Part shown: piece after piece, positions 41,669-51,083 of the stretch | How the letters are laid out: each line of letters opens with the position of its first letter | Position numbering within the stretch: the stretch's first letter is position 1 | Origin: an uncultured Christensenellaceae bacterium | GTDB taxonomy: Bacteria; Bacillota; Clostridia; Christensenellales; UMGS416 | DNA: 64,000 nucleotides | Assembly (NCBI GenBank): GCA_944376795.1 | Contig: CALWDW010000033.1 | Span: 62,001 to 126,000 of the forward strand | Reading direction: 5' to 3' | Position numbers and translations under genes: made by a program | Notes under the pieces: model-generated | Seen by the model: only the letters and a program-made list of their open reading frames with translations | What the model was told of the DNA's origin: nothing | Databases searched by the model: none

Positions 41669-42385
41669 TTATTCAGCATAAAGAATCCGGCCGCAATTTT
41701 CACATTCGCCGATGCACTGCTCTTCGCGGATCTTTTTTGCTGCTGCTGATGGAAGATCCATGTGGCACCCCGTGCAACGGCTCCCGCTCAATGGGACAAT
41801 AGGGTTAGTGGCATTGCTCTGGCGGGCCGAACGGTACCTAGCCATGAGGGCATCTCCAATTTTCTGTCCCAAAGCTTCCATCTCTTCCTTGATCGGCGCA
41901 GTCCGCGCCTGTACCTTTGCAAGTTCTTCATCATAGGTCACTTTCAAAGACGCGTAATCCGCTTTGGCTTTAGGGATATTGGTAGCCATCTTTTTAACTT
42001 CCTGATCCATATTGGCAAGCCGCTTCATTAAGCCGGTAAGCTCTTTTTCCTGCCGGGTCAGGTCGTTAAGAAGATTATTGGCCAAGCGCCGCATATCCGC
42101 CACATCATCCCCATCCGACTCCTCGTCCGCTGCTTCAAAGTGAACGCCCATCTCATCGAGCTCCTTCAACGAAGCCGCGTACTTCGTCTGCACGGTTTCA
42201 AGAAGACTGCGCAGTTCCTCAGCTTCCGCCTCCATTTTTTGCAGATTGTTTTGGGAATTAACCAGATAATTGCGGGCATGCAGCAGCTTTTTTCTCACTG
42301 CCGAGGCCCGCAACTCATCCTCGATGGCCCTAACTTTGTCATCCAGGCCCTGGTATTCCATCAGCATTGCAAGCTGTTCGGTCAT
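41669..42385 (-). CDS. Zinc-ribbon coiled-coil protein (C4-type, CT398-like family)
   Basis: A 238-residue protein with a long N-terminal coiled coil (about 1-175, rich in Glu, Lys, Leu) and a C-terminal zinc ribbon (CTGCHMDLP and CENCGRILY). The family is widespread and often near nif3 and trmK, as here, but has no settled function; nucleic-acid binding has been proposed. The ATG follows AAGGAAAAGG. The gap to nif3 is 36 bases. Confidence 0.85.
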   Translation of the reverse strand: MTEQLAMLMEYQGLDDKVRAIEDELRASAVRKKLLHARNYLVNSQNNLQKMEAEAEELRSLLETVQTKYAASLKELDEMGVHFEAADEESDGDDVADMRRLANNLLNDLTRQEKELTGLMKRLANMDQEVKKMATNIPKAKADYASLKVTYDEELAKVQARTAPIKEEMEALGQKIGDALMARYRSARQSNATNPIVPLSGSRCTGCHMDLPSAAAKKIREEQCIGECENCGRILYAE

Positions 42386-42421
42386 CCTTTTCCTTCCTTT
42401 CTCTCCTATTCGAACATATCC

Positions 42422-43204
42422 CTATTCCCGAAAATAAGGACAAGTGACAGTCTCCGAGCATAAAAACTCTATGTTATATTGTACCGCATTTGCACAGGAT
42501 TGTAAATGGTTAACTATATGGGAAATCACAGGATATTCGCTCCAATAGTGGCCTGTCTCACAGACTAATAAGCCCAATGACTGTGCCCGCAAAGCATCGT
42601 GATACTTGATCTCTCCCGTAACGTATGCATCGACGCCCAAGGATGCCGCTTCCTCCATGACATCTCCCCCGGATCCTCCCAGCACGGCCACGCGTTCCAC
42701 ACGATCCGGGGTGCGTCCGCAAAAACGTACCCATGGGGATTCTAGCTTTTCCGACAGCCAGGCCTTCCAAGCCGGCAGAGACATGGGCGCGGGGAGCCTG
42801 CCTATGCATGCCATTGGCAGACGGGGATCCCAACGAACGTCCAGCAAGCCCAATCGTTCCGCCAAAGCGTCGTTCACCCCGGGATGCGCCGCATCAAGAT
42901 TGGTGTGGGCAGCATATACAGCAATCCCATTGCGTACCGCCATGTAAACAAGACGGCTTTCTTCCTGGTCCTCTCGGATTTGCTTCATTCCATGGAAAAT
43001 AAGCGGATGGTGCGTGACGATCATATCTGCCCCTTTACCGGCGGCCTCTTCCAATACCGCCGTGTCTAGGTCCAGTGCCACCAATACCCGATGGATGGGA
43101 TCCTTCGCAGAACCGATTAACAGACCGACATTATCCCAAGACGCACAGCTCTCCTCCGGCGCCCATTGTCTCATCCACTTACAAACATCCGCCACTTTTG
43201 CCAC
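42422..43204 (-). CDS. NIF3-family dinuclear metal protein
   Basis: A 260-residue member of the NIF3/YqfO family, a toroidal protein with a two-metal site. VTHHPLIFHGMKQI and AVYAAHTNLDAAHPGVND supply metal-binding His residues; KYHDALRAQSLGL lies near the C-terminus. Some members act as GTP cyclohydrolase-like folate or as tRNA-linked enzymes, but the function here is unknown. The usual middle YbgI-type insert is absent. Start GTG after GGGAG; it overlaps the trmK stop by 26 bases, so the two are translationally linked. Confidence 0.88.
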   Translation of the reverse strand: MAKVADVCKWMRQWAPEESCASWDNVGLLIGSAKDPIHRVLVALDLDTAVLEEAAGKGADMIVTHHPLIFHGMKQIREDQEESRLVYMAVRNGIAVYAAHTNLDAAHPGVNDALAERLGLLDVRWDPRLPMACIGRLPAPMSLPAWKAWLSEKLESPWVRFCGRTPDRVERVAVLGGSGGDVMEEAASLGVDAYVTGEIKYHDALRAQSLGLLVCETGHYWSEYPVISHIVNHLQSCANAVQYNIEFLCSETVTCPYFRE

Positions 43205-43910
43205 TTTCCATCGCTCCCTTCTCCAGCAAAGCAATATGTTTTCCTTCGGTTTCTCGGCGCGCATCAATCACCGCCAAAGCCTGTTGAAGGCCGTCGCCAC
43301 CCCGATGGATAAGTCGTGCTCGTTCTCTTCTATCGCCTTCGCGCCGATCTACAAGCCATTGATAATAAACGGGATCGTTTTGGGCAAGCAGATAATCGCT
43401 CAATGTATAATCTTCCTTCTGCTGGATACGACCATTGCTACCGGGCACAATCCGGAAAATAAAAAAATATCTTCCCTCTTCTTGAATCAAAGCTTCTTGA
43501 ACAACCGGCCAGTCTTTCTCTGCCAGCCATTTTCGCAGAAACGGGACGCCTTGCATAGGTTGCACCAGAATTTGATCACACTGACTTACAATTTCCCTGC
43601 TATCTTGAAGAATATTCGCAATGGTTTTCCCCGAAAGTCCCGCAATGACCACGACATTGGGGAGTAAATCCTGCCAATTCCGGAGTCCATCCGACACTTT
43701 TGGGTACAACTTGGCGTCTACGCCATAGTTTTGAGCTAGGCGCACTGCTTTTTCCAGAGAGCTGCGGCTAATATCCACGGCAAAAACTCTTGGATTTCCC
43801 CGCAGCAGTAGAAAAACAGCTAGCTTTCCGTGATCACATCCCACATCGGCTACGACCGCATGAAAAGGGATCGCATCGGCAATCCAACGTAAGCGTTGGG
43901 ATAGTTTCAT
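43179..43910 (-). CDS. trmK: tRNA (adenine-22-N1)-methyltransferase TrmK
   Basis: A 243-residue Rossmann-fold methyltransferase that makes m1A22 in tRNA. SAM motif VADVGCDHGKLAVFLL, the next motif FAVDIS, then VVIAGLSGKTIANIL, where other TrmK proteins usually have an AGMGG-type motif. The C-terminal domain is the usual coiled-coil substrate-binding region. Gene order dnaG-rpoD-trmK-nif3 is conserved in Firmicutes. Confidence 0.87.
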   Translation of the reverse strand: MKLSQRLRWIADAIPFHAVVADVGCDHGKLAVFLLLRGNPRVFAVDISRSSLEKAVRLAQNYGVDAKLYPKVSDGLRNWQDLLPNVVVIAGLSGKTIANILQDSREIVSQCDQILVQPMQGVPFLRKWLAEKDWPVVQEALIQEEGRYFFIFRIVPGSNGRIQQKEDYTLSDYLLAQNDPVYYQWLVDRREGDRRERARLIHRGGDGLQQALAVIDARRETEGKHIALLEKGAMESGKSGGCL

Positions 43911-43928
43911 AGTATCCTCTCTGAAAGA

Positions 43929-43956
43929 AGGCCCCCCCTCTTCTGCAGAGGGAAGG
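43929..43956 (-). terminator. Hairpin between rpoD and trmK, possible terminator or attenuator
   Basis: A GGCCTTCCCTCT arm with its G-rich partner around GCAGA, followed on the minus strand by TTCTTTC, about 20 bases before the trmK ATG. The T tract is interrupted, so partial read-through from rpoD is likely. Confidence 0.5.
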
Positions 43957-44039
43957 CCGTATTGGCTTCTAGGGGAATGGATTCGCTATATGGCGGTTTC
44001 TGCGCCGGGAAAAAGCGCAAAGATATAACATTTCACGGG

Positions 44040-45122
44040 TTAATCAAGAAAATCCTTGAGCTTTTTGCTGCGGCTGGGATGGCGCAGCTTGCGCAGCGCC
44101 TTGGCCTCAATCTGTCGAATCCGCTCCCGCGTCACTTTAAACTCTCGCCCTACTTCTTCCAGTGTCCGCGCCCGTCCATCATCCAGTCCAAACCGCAAGC
44201 GAAGTACCTTTTCCTCCCGTGGCGTTAGGGTGTCCAAGACATCCATAAGCTGCTCCTTCAGCATAGCAAATGCTGCAGCTTCAGCCGGCGCTGGCACATC
44301 GTCAGGAATAAAATCACCTAAATGGCTGTCTTCTTCCTCACCGATAGGGGTTTCCAGAGAAACCGGTTCTTGGGCAATCTTCATGATCTCACGGACCTTT
44401 TCTTCAGAGATACCCATTTCCTTGGCAATTTCATCCGGCTGTGGGTCGCGGCCCAGCTCCTGCAAAAGCTGGCGGGAAACACGGATAAGCTTGTTGATGG
44501 TTTCTACCATATGTACAGGGATGCGAATGGTACGGGCCTGGTCGGCAATAGCACGGGTGATAGCCTGCCGGATCCACCAGGTAGCATAGGTGGAGAACTT
44601 ATATCCTTTTCGATAGTCAAACTTCTCCACTGCTTTAATCAGTCCCAAATTGCCTTCCTGAATCAAGTCCAAGAACTGCATCCCACGACCCACATAGCGC
44701 TTGGCAATCGAAACAACGAGCCGCAAATTGGCCTCAGCCAACTTCCGTTTCGCCAACTCATCCCCTTGTTCCATACGTTGGGCCAATTCGATCTCCTCAT
44801 CGGCCGACAGCAAAGGAACCTTACCGATTTCCTTTAGGTACATACGCACCGGGTCATCGGTACTGATTCCTTCCGGCACTGCCAGCTCGGGATCCAGGAA
44901 AGCAGCATCCGGCTCATCCGCTTGCAAGCCGCCGGTATACTCAATACCCAGAGTATCCAACTGCTCATAGATACGATCGATCTCTTCAGGCGTGAGCTCA
45001 ATGCCATCCAGCATATCGCCAATTTCCTTCTCAGAGAGCGATCCTTTATTTTTCCCCAGCTCGATGAGCTCCTTGATTCTCCCGGATTTGAACTTTGGAT
45101 TATTTTTATCAACTGCCGTCAA
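44040..45122 (-). CDS. rpoD: RNA polymerase sigma factor RpoD (SigA)
   Basis: A 360-residue primary sigma factor. A short region 1.1, region 1.2 ([17 protein letters not shown]), regions 2.1-2.4 ([27 protein letters not shown], shortened: [11 protein letters not shown] and [13 protein letters not shown] for -10 recognition), region 3, and region 4.2 helix-turn-helix ([22 protein letters not shown]) for -35 recognition. The start appears to be TTG, after AAGGAGGGACTCG. Promoters seen throughout this window fit this sigma factor. It lies 27 bases after dnaG. Confidence 0.96.
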   Translation of the reverse strand: MTAVDKNNPKFKSGRIKELIELGKNKGSLSEKEIGDMLDGIELTPEEIDRIYEQLDTLGIEYTGGLQADEPDAAFLDPELAVPEGISTDDPVRMYLKEIGKVPLLSADEEIELAQRMEQGDELAKRKLAEANLRLVVSIAKRYVGRGMQFLDLIQEGNLGLIKAVEKFDYRKGYKFSTYATWWIRQAITRAIADQARTIRIPVHMVETINKLIRVSRQLLQELGRDPQPDEIAKEMGISEEKVREIMKIAQEPVSLETPIGEEEDSHLGDFIPDDVPAPAEAAAFAMLKEQLMDVLDTLTPREEKVLRLRFGLDDGRARTLEEVGREFKVTRERIRQIEAKALRKLRHPSRSKKLKDFLD

Positions 45123-45149
45123 GGACGAGTCCCTCCTTCTTGGGGTCCA

Positions 45150-46955
45150 TCATTTCAAGGTCTGCAGCTTTTCATACTGCTTCTTCAGGGCTAGCTTGCA
45201 CTGTTGCCGCTCCTCTGCAGGGAGAGCTGGCAACAGTCCGGTCAGTTTCTTGATCTCCCGCTCGCACTGATCGGCCTGAATGGCCCGCAAGCAGTCGGTG
45301 AGTATTTGATCCCGCGAAGAGGCGGGGAATTCCTTTGTCAACAGTTCTCCCAAAAGGGACCGCACATCTTCCTCCGCCAGATGCAATACCTTGGGTATTG
45401 CATCGGTAGCATGCTCCTCTAAAAAGGCTGCTGCCCTGGCATGGAGAGGATTCAAGTAGCCAACCTCTTCCATTACAGAACGAATTTCACCATACGCGGC
45501 TTTTTCATGGACAGCCAGTGATAAAACCGTCTTTTCCCATGCGCTCCGTGCAGCATCCTCTGTCGAAATACCGTCGGCATCTCCTGGTTTATTTTGCCGG
45601 ATATTCTCCGAGCTATGCATGACGAGATCTCGACCTGAAGGATTCTCGCGCCCCATCGTGTTTTGAAGCAGCCTCTCAACTTCGGCGCGTATGTCCACCT
45701 CCGAAATCCCCGTCTCCAAATGCAGCTGGCCTATTACAACCCCGCGTTCTATTGCGCTTTCCATTGGGGCAATAACTTCCCGGCAAACCGTTTGGACATA
45801 TTGCATGCGCTGCTGAGGATCGGATAAATTCTTACCCCTGCGCAGCGCAGCAAGACGGTAATCCGTGGCTTCAGACGCCTGCTCAATCCATTCCTGGATT
45901 TGTTCCAACGGGTATTTCCGCGCCATATCATCGGGATCCATGGCATCTGGTATAGTCATAACCCGGGCGTGCAATCCTTTTTCCTGGAGAATCGGGAGCG
46001 CACGCTGGCTGGCCTTGATGCCTGCCTCATCTCCGTCATATGCCAGGACGACTTCTTTACTATACCGCCCGATCAGTGCAGCCTGTTCAGGCGTCAAAGC
46101 CGTCCCCAGAGAGGCCACCGCTGTTGCTACTCCAACTTGATGCAGTGAGATTACATCCATGTAACCTTCTGTCAATACAATCTGCGGGATGTTTTGCTGC
46201 CCGCGGAGCATATGGAGTCCGTAAAGATTCTTTCTCTTATTGTAGATAGGCGTATCAGGAGAGTTCAAATACTTGGGCTGGCTTCCATCCATAACACGCC
46301 CACCAAATCCGACAACACGCTGCCGAGTATCCAAAATGGGAAAGATAATTCGATTGCGGAATGCATCATAAGTCCGGCCGTCCTTCTGCATAAGCAGAGC
46401 CGTTTGCAGAAGTTCCTTTTCCCCCACGCCGTGGCTTTGCAAAGCAGAAGCAATATTATGCCAACCATCGGGTGCAAAACCAAGTCCAAACCTTTTGATG
46501 GTTCGTAGGCCTAATCCACGCTGCCGGAGATATGCGTAAGCTTCCTTTCCTGTAGAAGAGATTAACTGCTCATGAAACCAGCGGGCTGCCCATGTACATG
46601 CATTATACATAGCCGACCTTTCCGCTTGGAATTGTGATGAACTGCCGCCATTTTCTGCACCAGCCGGGATAGGCAAATGAGCCCTCTCAGCCAGTCGAAG
46701 GATGGCTTCATAATAATCACAATGCTCTATGTGCTGAATGAAGCTGAAAACATTGCCTCCTGCATGGCAGCCAAAACAGTAATAAAACTGCTCGTCCGTA
46801 TTGACGCTAAAAGACGGAGTTTTCTCTCCGTGAAATGGACATAATCCCCACAATCTACGCCCTTTCGGGCGAAGCGCCACATATTGCGATATCACGTCCG
46901 CAATATCATTGTGGGACAATACATCCTCAATAAACTGTTCTGGCAACCTTGGCAT
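45150..46955 (-). CDS. dnaG: DNA primase DnaG
   Basis: A 601-residue primase that makes RNA primers for replication. N-terminal zinc finger C39, H42, C60, C63 (CPFHGEKTPSF and YYCFGC), a TOPRIM domain with ILTEGYMDVISL, YDGDEAGIK, and a C-terminal helicase-binding region of about 150 residues. The upstream gap holds its promoter, which I could not define well. Confidence 0.95.
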   Translation of the reverse strand: MPRLPEQFIEDVLSHNDIADVISQYVALRPKGRRLWGLCPFHGEKTPSFSVNTDEQFYYCFGCHAGGNVFSFIQHIEHCDYYEAILRLAERAHLPIPAGAENGGSSSQFQAERSAMYNACTWAARWFHEQLISSTGKEAYAYLRQRGLGLRTIKRFGLGFAPDGWHNIASALQSHGVGEKELLQTALLMQKDGRTYDAFRNRIIFPILDTRQRVVGFGGRVMDGSQPKYLNSPDTPIYNKRKNLYGLHMLRGQQNIPQIVLTEGYMDVISLHQVGVATAVASLGTALTPEQAALIGRYSKEVVLAYDGDEAGIKASQRALPILQEKGLHARVMTIPDAMDPDDMARKYPLEQIQEWIEQASEATDYRLAALRRGKNLSDPQQRMQYVQTVCREVIAPMESAIERGVVIGQLHLETGISEVDIRAEVERLLQNTMGRENPSGRDLVMHSSENIRQNKPGDADGISTEDAARSAWEKTVLSLAVHEKAAYGEIRSVMEEVGYLNPLHARAAAFLEEHATDAIPKVLHLAEEDVRSLLGELLTKEFPASSRDQILTDCLRAIQADQCEREIKKLTGLLPALPAEERQQCKLALKKQYEKLQTLK

Positions 46956-47304
46956 AGGCTACACTCCAACGTATTATTCGATACACCTGTCAAATATCCT
47001 GCACAAACCGTCAATCGTTTCACAGAAAGGGATCTGGCCACTGTGCCAAATCTCTAGTCATATAATTCGCCCTGATTTTTCAATTCCCTGCTGCCATGCC
47101 ATGATTGCGCCACGATCCGAAACGAGCTTTTGTAAAGAGACTTAATTCATTCAGATAATTCTTCCTAATCTTCGCAAAGCAAATCCCCCGCACACTTCCA
47201 AGAACTCATGTGCGGGGGATATCCCTTTGAAGAAGCCTTCTACAAGCTCAGCAGCCTATCCAGGTCGGCCAACAACCAAATCGCCGGCGTTAAGCCAAAG
47301 GACC
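46956..47304 (-). other. Intergenic region upstream of dnaG
   Basis: No gene or RNA is recognised. It holds the ppdK terminator and several AT-rich elements (for example TTGAAA at about 47082 on the minus strand) that could be the dnaG promoter, without good spacing. About 80 bases between the ppdK stop and the terminator show nothing else. Confidence 0.45.
47183..47221 (-). terminator. Intrinsic terminator after ppdK
   Basis: A 13-bp GC-rich stem (ATCCCCCGCACA arm), followed on the minus strand by TTTGCTTTG. Confidence 0.75.
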
Positions 47305-49935
47305 TTACTTGCGCGGATTCTTGATCGCGGCGTGCGCGGCAGCAAGACGGGCAATCGGCACCCGGAAGGGAGAACAAGAGACGTAGTTCAATCCAATGTC
47401 ATGGCAGAAGATGACCGAAGACGGATCTCCGCCGTGCTCACCGCAAATGCCCATCTTCATACCAGGACGAGTCTTACGACCTAACTCGACAGCCATCTTC
47501 ATCAGCTTGCCAACGCCAACCTGATCCACGCGGGCAAAGGGATCGCTCTCAAAGATCTTGTTGGCATAGTAGTCGTCCAGGAACTTGCCAGCATCATCAC
47601 GAGAGAAGCCGAAGGTCATCTGCGTCAAGTCGTTGGTACCGAAGGAGAAGAACTCAGCCTCCTTAGCAATTTCATCCGCAGTCAAAGCGGCGCGCGGCAC
47701 TTCGATCATCGTACCAACCATGTACTCGATCTCCGCGCCCTTGTCGGCCATGACCTGCTTGGCGGTCTTGTCCACAACGTCTTTGACAAATTTGAGCTCC
47801 TTGACCTCGCCTACCAAGGGGATCATGATCTCAGGAACAACCTGGAAACCTTCCTCCTGGTTCACTTCGATAGCAGCCTCGATAACGGCGCGGGTCTGCA
47901 TCTCCGCGATCTCGGGATAGGTCACAGCCAAACGGCATCCGCGGTGTCCCAGCATGGGGTTGAACTCATGCAGGCCATCGATTACGCTCTTCAGATCGGC
48001 AACCGTCATGTTCATTTCGGCAGCCAAGGCCTCGATATCCTCCTGCTTGGTGGGCAGGAACTCATGCAGAGGCGGATCCAGGAAGCGGATGGTTACGGAC
48101 TGACCGTGCATGGCCCTATAAATGCCCTTGAAGTCTTCCTTCTGCATGGGAAGCAGCTTAGCCAAAGCAGTACGACGCTTCTCTTCATTAGGTGCCACGA
48201 TCATCTCGCGCATTGCAGCGATACGATCCTCCTGGAAGAACATGTGCTCGGTACGGCAGAGGCCAATGCCTTCCGCACCAAACTTGTAAGCCACATCTGC
48301 GTCGCGGGGAGTATCGGCATTGGTGCGAACCTTTAGGTTGCGCAGTTCATCGGCCCAACCCATCAGCGTAGCAAAGTCACCGCTCATGGAAGCGTCTGTA
48401 GTCGCAACGGCCTCAGCGTAAACGTTTCCGGTGGAGCCATCCAGGGAAATGTAATCGCCTTCGTGAAGGACCGTGTCGCCGATGGTCATCGTCTTGTTTT
48501 CTTCGTCAATCTTGGCCTCACCGCAGCCGGCAACGCAGCAACGGCCCATACCACGGGCAACCACGGCGGCGTGGCTGGTCATACCGCCGCGAGCGGTCAT
48601 GATGCCCTGGGCGGCAGCCATACCCTCGATATCCTCGGGCGAGGTCTCGAGGCGGACGAGGACGACCTTCTGTCCAGCCTTGGCAGCGGCAGTAGCCTCC
48701 TCAGCGGTGAAGTAAATCTGACCGCAGGCAGCGCCTGGAGAGGCAGGCAGGCCCTTGGTGACGGGCTTGGCAGTCTTCAAAGCGGCAGCATCAAACTGGG
48801 GGTGCAGCAGAGCATCGAGCTGCTTGGGATCCACCTGCAGAACGGCCTCAGCCTTGCTAATCATGCCCTCTTCCACCAGGTCCACAGCGATCGCCAGAGC
48901 GGCAGCGGCGGTGCGCTTACCATTGCGGGTCTGCAGCATGTAGAGCTTGCCCTTCTCAATGGTGAACTCCATATCCTGCATGTCGCGGTAATGATTCTCC
49001 AGAGTCTCGGCAATCTTCACAAACTGCGCATAGACCTCAGGATTGGTCTGCTCCAGCTGGGTAATAGGCTGGGGCGTACGGATGCCAGCCACCACGTCTT
49101 CGCCCTGGGCGTTCATCAGATACTCGCCATAGAGCTTCTTCTCACCAGTGGAGGGATTCCGAGTAAAGGCGACGCCCGTTCCGGAATCATCGCCCATATT
49201 ACCAAAAACCATGCCCTGCACGTTGACGGCAGTGCCCCAGTCGCCGGGGATGTCATTCATGCGGCGGTACACAATGGCACGGGGGTTGTCCCAGGAACGG
49301 AAGACGGCCTTCACGGCCTCCAGCAGCTGGACATGGGGATCCTGGGGGAAGGGTTCGCCCTTCACTTCCAGATACATGGCCTTGTAACGCTTGACAACCT
49401 CCTTCAGATCTTTGGCAGTCAAGTCGGTATCGAGCTTAGCGCCCACCTCTTCCTTGACGGCATCCAGGATCTCGTCAAAGCGCTTCTTCTCCACCTCCAT
49501 AACAACGTCGGAGAACATCTGGATGAAGCGGCGATAGGAGTCATAAGCGAAACGCTCATTTCCAGTAAGGGCAACCACGCCCTGCACGGTCTCATCGTTC
49601 AGGCCCAGGTTAAGAATGGTATCCATCATACCAGGCATGGAAGCGCGGGCGCCGGAGCGAACCGAGACCAGGAAGGGGTTCTCCTTGTCGCCAAACTTCT
49701 TGCCGTACTCATCCTCGGTGATCTTCAGAGCGGCGTAGATCTGCTCCTTGATCTCGTCGGCGATGACCTTGCCATCCTCATAGTAACGGGTGCAGGCTTC
49801 CGTGCTAACCGTGAATCCCTGAGGAACGGGCAGACCCAAACCGGTCATTTCGGCCAGGTTTGCGCCCTTGCCACCCAGGAGATTTCTCATGGTAGCATTA
49901 CCTTCTTTGAACAGGTATACGTACTTGTGAGCCAT
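47305..49935 (-). CDS. ppdK: Pyruvate, phosphate dikinase
   Basis: An 876-residue enzyme interconverting pyruvate, ATP and phosphate with PEP, AMP and pyrophosphate, a glycolytic or anaplerotic step common in anaerobes. Order: an ATP-grasp domain (NLLGGKGANLAEMTGLGLPVP at the start), a swivelling domain with the phosphohistidine in GGMTSHAAVVARGMG, and a C-terminal PEP/pyruvate TIM barrel ending in GICGEHGGDPSS. Start ATG after CTTAAGGAGGATCATTC. Its own promoter, leader and terminator point to a single-gene transcript. Confidence 0.97.
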   Translation of the reverse strand: MAHKYVYLFKEGNATMRNLLGGKGANLAEMTGLGLPVPQGFTVSTEACTRYYEDGKVIADEIKEQIYAALKITEDEYGKKFGDKENPFLVSVRSGARASMPGMMDTILNLGLNDETVQGVVALTGNERFAYDSYRRFIQMFSDVVMEVEKKRFDEILDAVKEEVGAKLDTDLTAKDLKEVVKRYKAMYLEVKGEPFPQDPHVQLLEAVKAVFRSWDNPRAIVYRRMNDIPGDWGTAVNVQGMVFGNMGDDSGTGVAFTRNPSTGEKKLYGEYLMNAQGEDVVAGIRTPQPITQLEQTNPEVYAQFVKIAETLENHYRDMQDMEFTIEKGKLYMLQTRNGKRTAAAALAIAVDLVEEGMISKAEAVLQVDPKQLDALLHPQFDAAALKTAKPVTKGLPASPGAACGQIYFTAEEATAAAKAGQKVVLVRLETSPEDIEGMAAAQGIMTARGGMTSHAAVVARGMGRCCVAGCGEAKIDEENKTMTIGDTVLHEGDYISLDGSTGNVYAEAVATTDASMSGDFATLMGWADELRNLKVRTNADTPRDADVAYKFGAEGIGLCRTEHMFFQEDRIAAMREMIVAPNEEKRRTALAKLLPMQKEDFKGIYRAMHGQSVTIRFLDPPLHEFLPTKQEDIEALAAEMNMTVADLKSVIDGLHEFNPMLGHRGCRLAVTYPEIAEMQTRAVIEAAIEVNQEEGFQVVPEIMIPLVGEVKELKFVKDVVDKTAKQVMADKGAEIEYMVGTMIEVPRAALTADEIAKEAEFFSFGTNDLTQMTFGFSRDDAGKFLDDYYANKIFESDPFARVDQVGVGKLMKMAVELGRKTRPGMKMGICGEHGGDPSSVIFCHDIGLNYVSCSPFRVPIARLAAAHAAIKNPRK

Positions 49936-50246
49936 GAATGATCCTCCTTAAGTTATGGGTAAATGGAAATATGGGAAGCTCGCGCCAAATGGCGGAAGCT
50001 GACGAACACACACAAGAAAAGCTCTGTCTGGCCGCAACCAGTCCGCACAAAGCCTTCCGTCCTGTAAAGTATACCCTATTTTTCCATGTCATGCAACCGG
50101 TTTTCTCACAAACTTATGAATTTTTTTCTCTCAAATCTCGGCCGTCTGAAGCTGCCCCCATGCAGAAATGAGCGCCGTTTCACTTGCAGAACCCTGTACA
50201 GCCTCATTCTCCGAAAGATTGGACGTCTTTCGCGGAATGCGGAGAC
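49936..50246 (-). other. ppdK promoter and leader region
   Basis: Holds the ppdK promoter and a 5' untranslated leader of about 125 bases. The part nearer recO (50100-50246) has no gene; a plus-strand open frame here is only a shadow of recO. I do not see a riboswitch fold. Confidence 0.5.
50068..50096 (-). promoter_or_regulatory. Sigma-A promoter of ppdK
   Basis: Minus strand TTGCAT (50091-50096), 17-bp spacer, TATACT (50068-50073). Confidence 0.75.
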
Positions 50247-51044
50247 CTATGCGCGCGGATCCTTCTTCCTATCCAACGCGCCGACGGGATGATAGACATG
50301 ATCTCGAAGTTTATGGACAAATTCGACGGCGCCAAAGCTCTGTTCCAATTGATGAAATAAGGTTTCACGCCAGAGCTCTTCCAGCTGTGGGCGGATTTGC
50401 TTTGACAGGCGCAGGATACGCACCCTCTCCAAATCCGCGCCAAGCAGCAGACGCATGGAGGCAAGCGTACCGGGTAAAACGGTATGGGCGTCCGCATATC
50501 GGAGGCGGCATATGGGGCAAAGGGCTCCGCCGGCCTGGCATGAATACCAGGGAGACTCTTCCAAGGGAGCGCCGCACTCACAGCAGCGGTCAATTTGCGG
50601 GAAAAGGCCCTCCAGTTGGAGAGCCTGCATTTGGTAATACAACGAGATCATCCATGGGTCATTCTCCTCCTGGCATAGGGCGGCCAGGCATCGGGCAGTC
50701 AGCACAAAGAGTTGCGGCCTTGGCTGCCCTTCGGTTAGCATGACTTCCGCAACCTCACGAATTTGGCTGGCGCAGGTCAAAGTATCCAAATTATTCCGAA
50801 GGGCATAAAAGGACTCTACTACGCTGACCTGGGTCATAAGGTAACGGTCGCGGTTTTCACGAAGGATATATTCTCCAAATGTATACAGCTCGCATCCGTT
50901 AAAGAGGGGGCTTTTGGGACGCCGGCAGCCTTTGGCTGCTGCGGAAATCCGCCCCATACCCGGTGTAAAGAGGGTAACCATGCGGCTTGTCTCCGAAAAA
51001 TTCGCATAGCGAAGCACGATCCCATAGGTTTTAACCAGCGGCAT
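50247..51044 (-). CDS. recO: DNA repair protein RecO
   Basis: A 265-residue recombination mediator that helps load RecA at gaps. N-terminal OB fold (GIVLRYANFSETSRMVTLFTPGMG), a helical middle, and a zinc ribbon with four Cys pairs (CCECGAPLE and CPICR). Start ATG after AGAAAGGAGGGAGACT. It follows the PstS-like lipoprotein gene by 39 bases. Confidence 0.93.
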   Translation of the reverse strand: MPLVKTYGIVLRYANFSETSRMVTLFTPGMGRISAAAKGCRRPKSPLFNGCELYTFGEYILRENRDRYLMTQVSVVESFYALRNNLDTLTCASQIREVAEVMLTEGQPRPQLFVLTARCLAALCQEENDPWMISLYYQMQALQLEGLFPQIDRCCECGAPLEESPWYSCQAGGALCPICRLRYADAHTVLPGTLASMRLLLGADLERVRILRLSKQIRPQLEELWRETLFHQLEQSFGAVEFVHKLRDHVYHPVGALDRKKDPRA

Positions 51045-51083
51045 AGTCTCCCTCCTTTCTCATGTATACGCGGAAGACATCCC

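Noticed and set aside
48463-49941. 492-residue plus-strand open frame opposite ppdK
   Set aside because: It is an antisense shadow of ppdK, with no ribosome-binding site or promoter and a Leu/Ala/His-biased composition typical of reversed GC-rich coding sequence.
50168-50743. 191-residue plus-strand frame opposite recO
   Set aside because: Antisense shadow of recO; Arg/Gly-rich with no family match.
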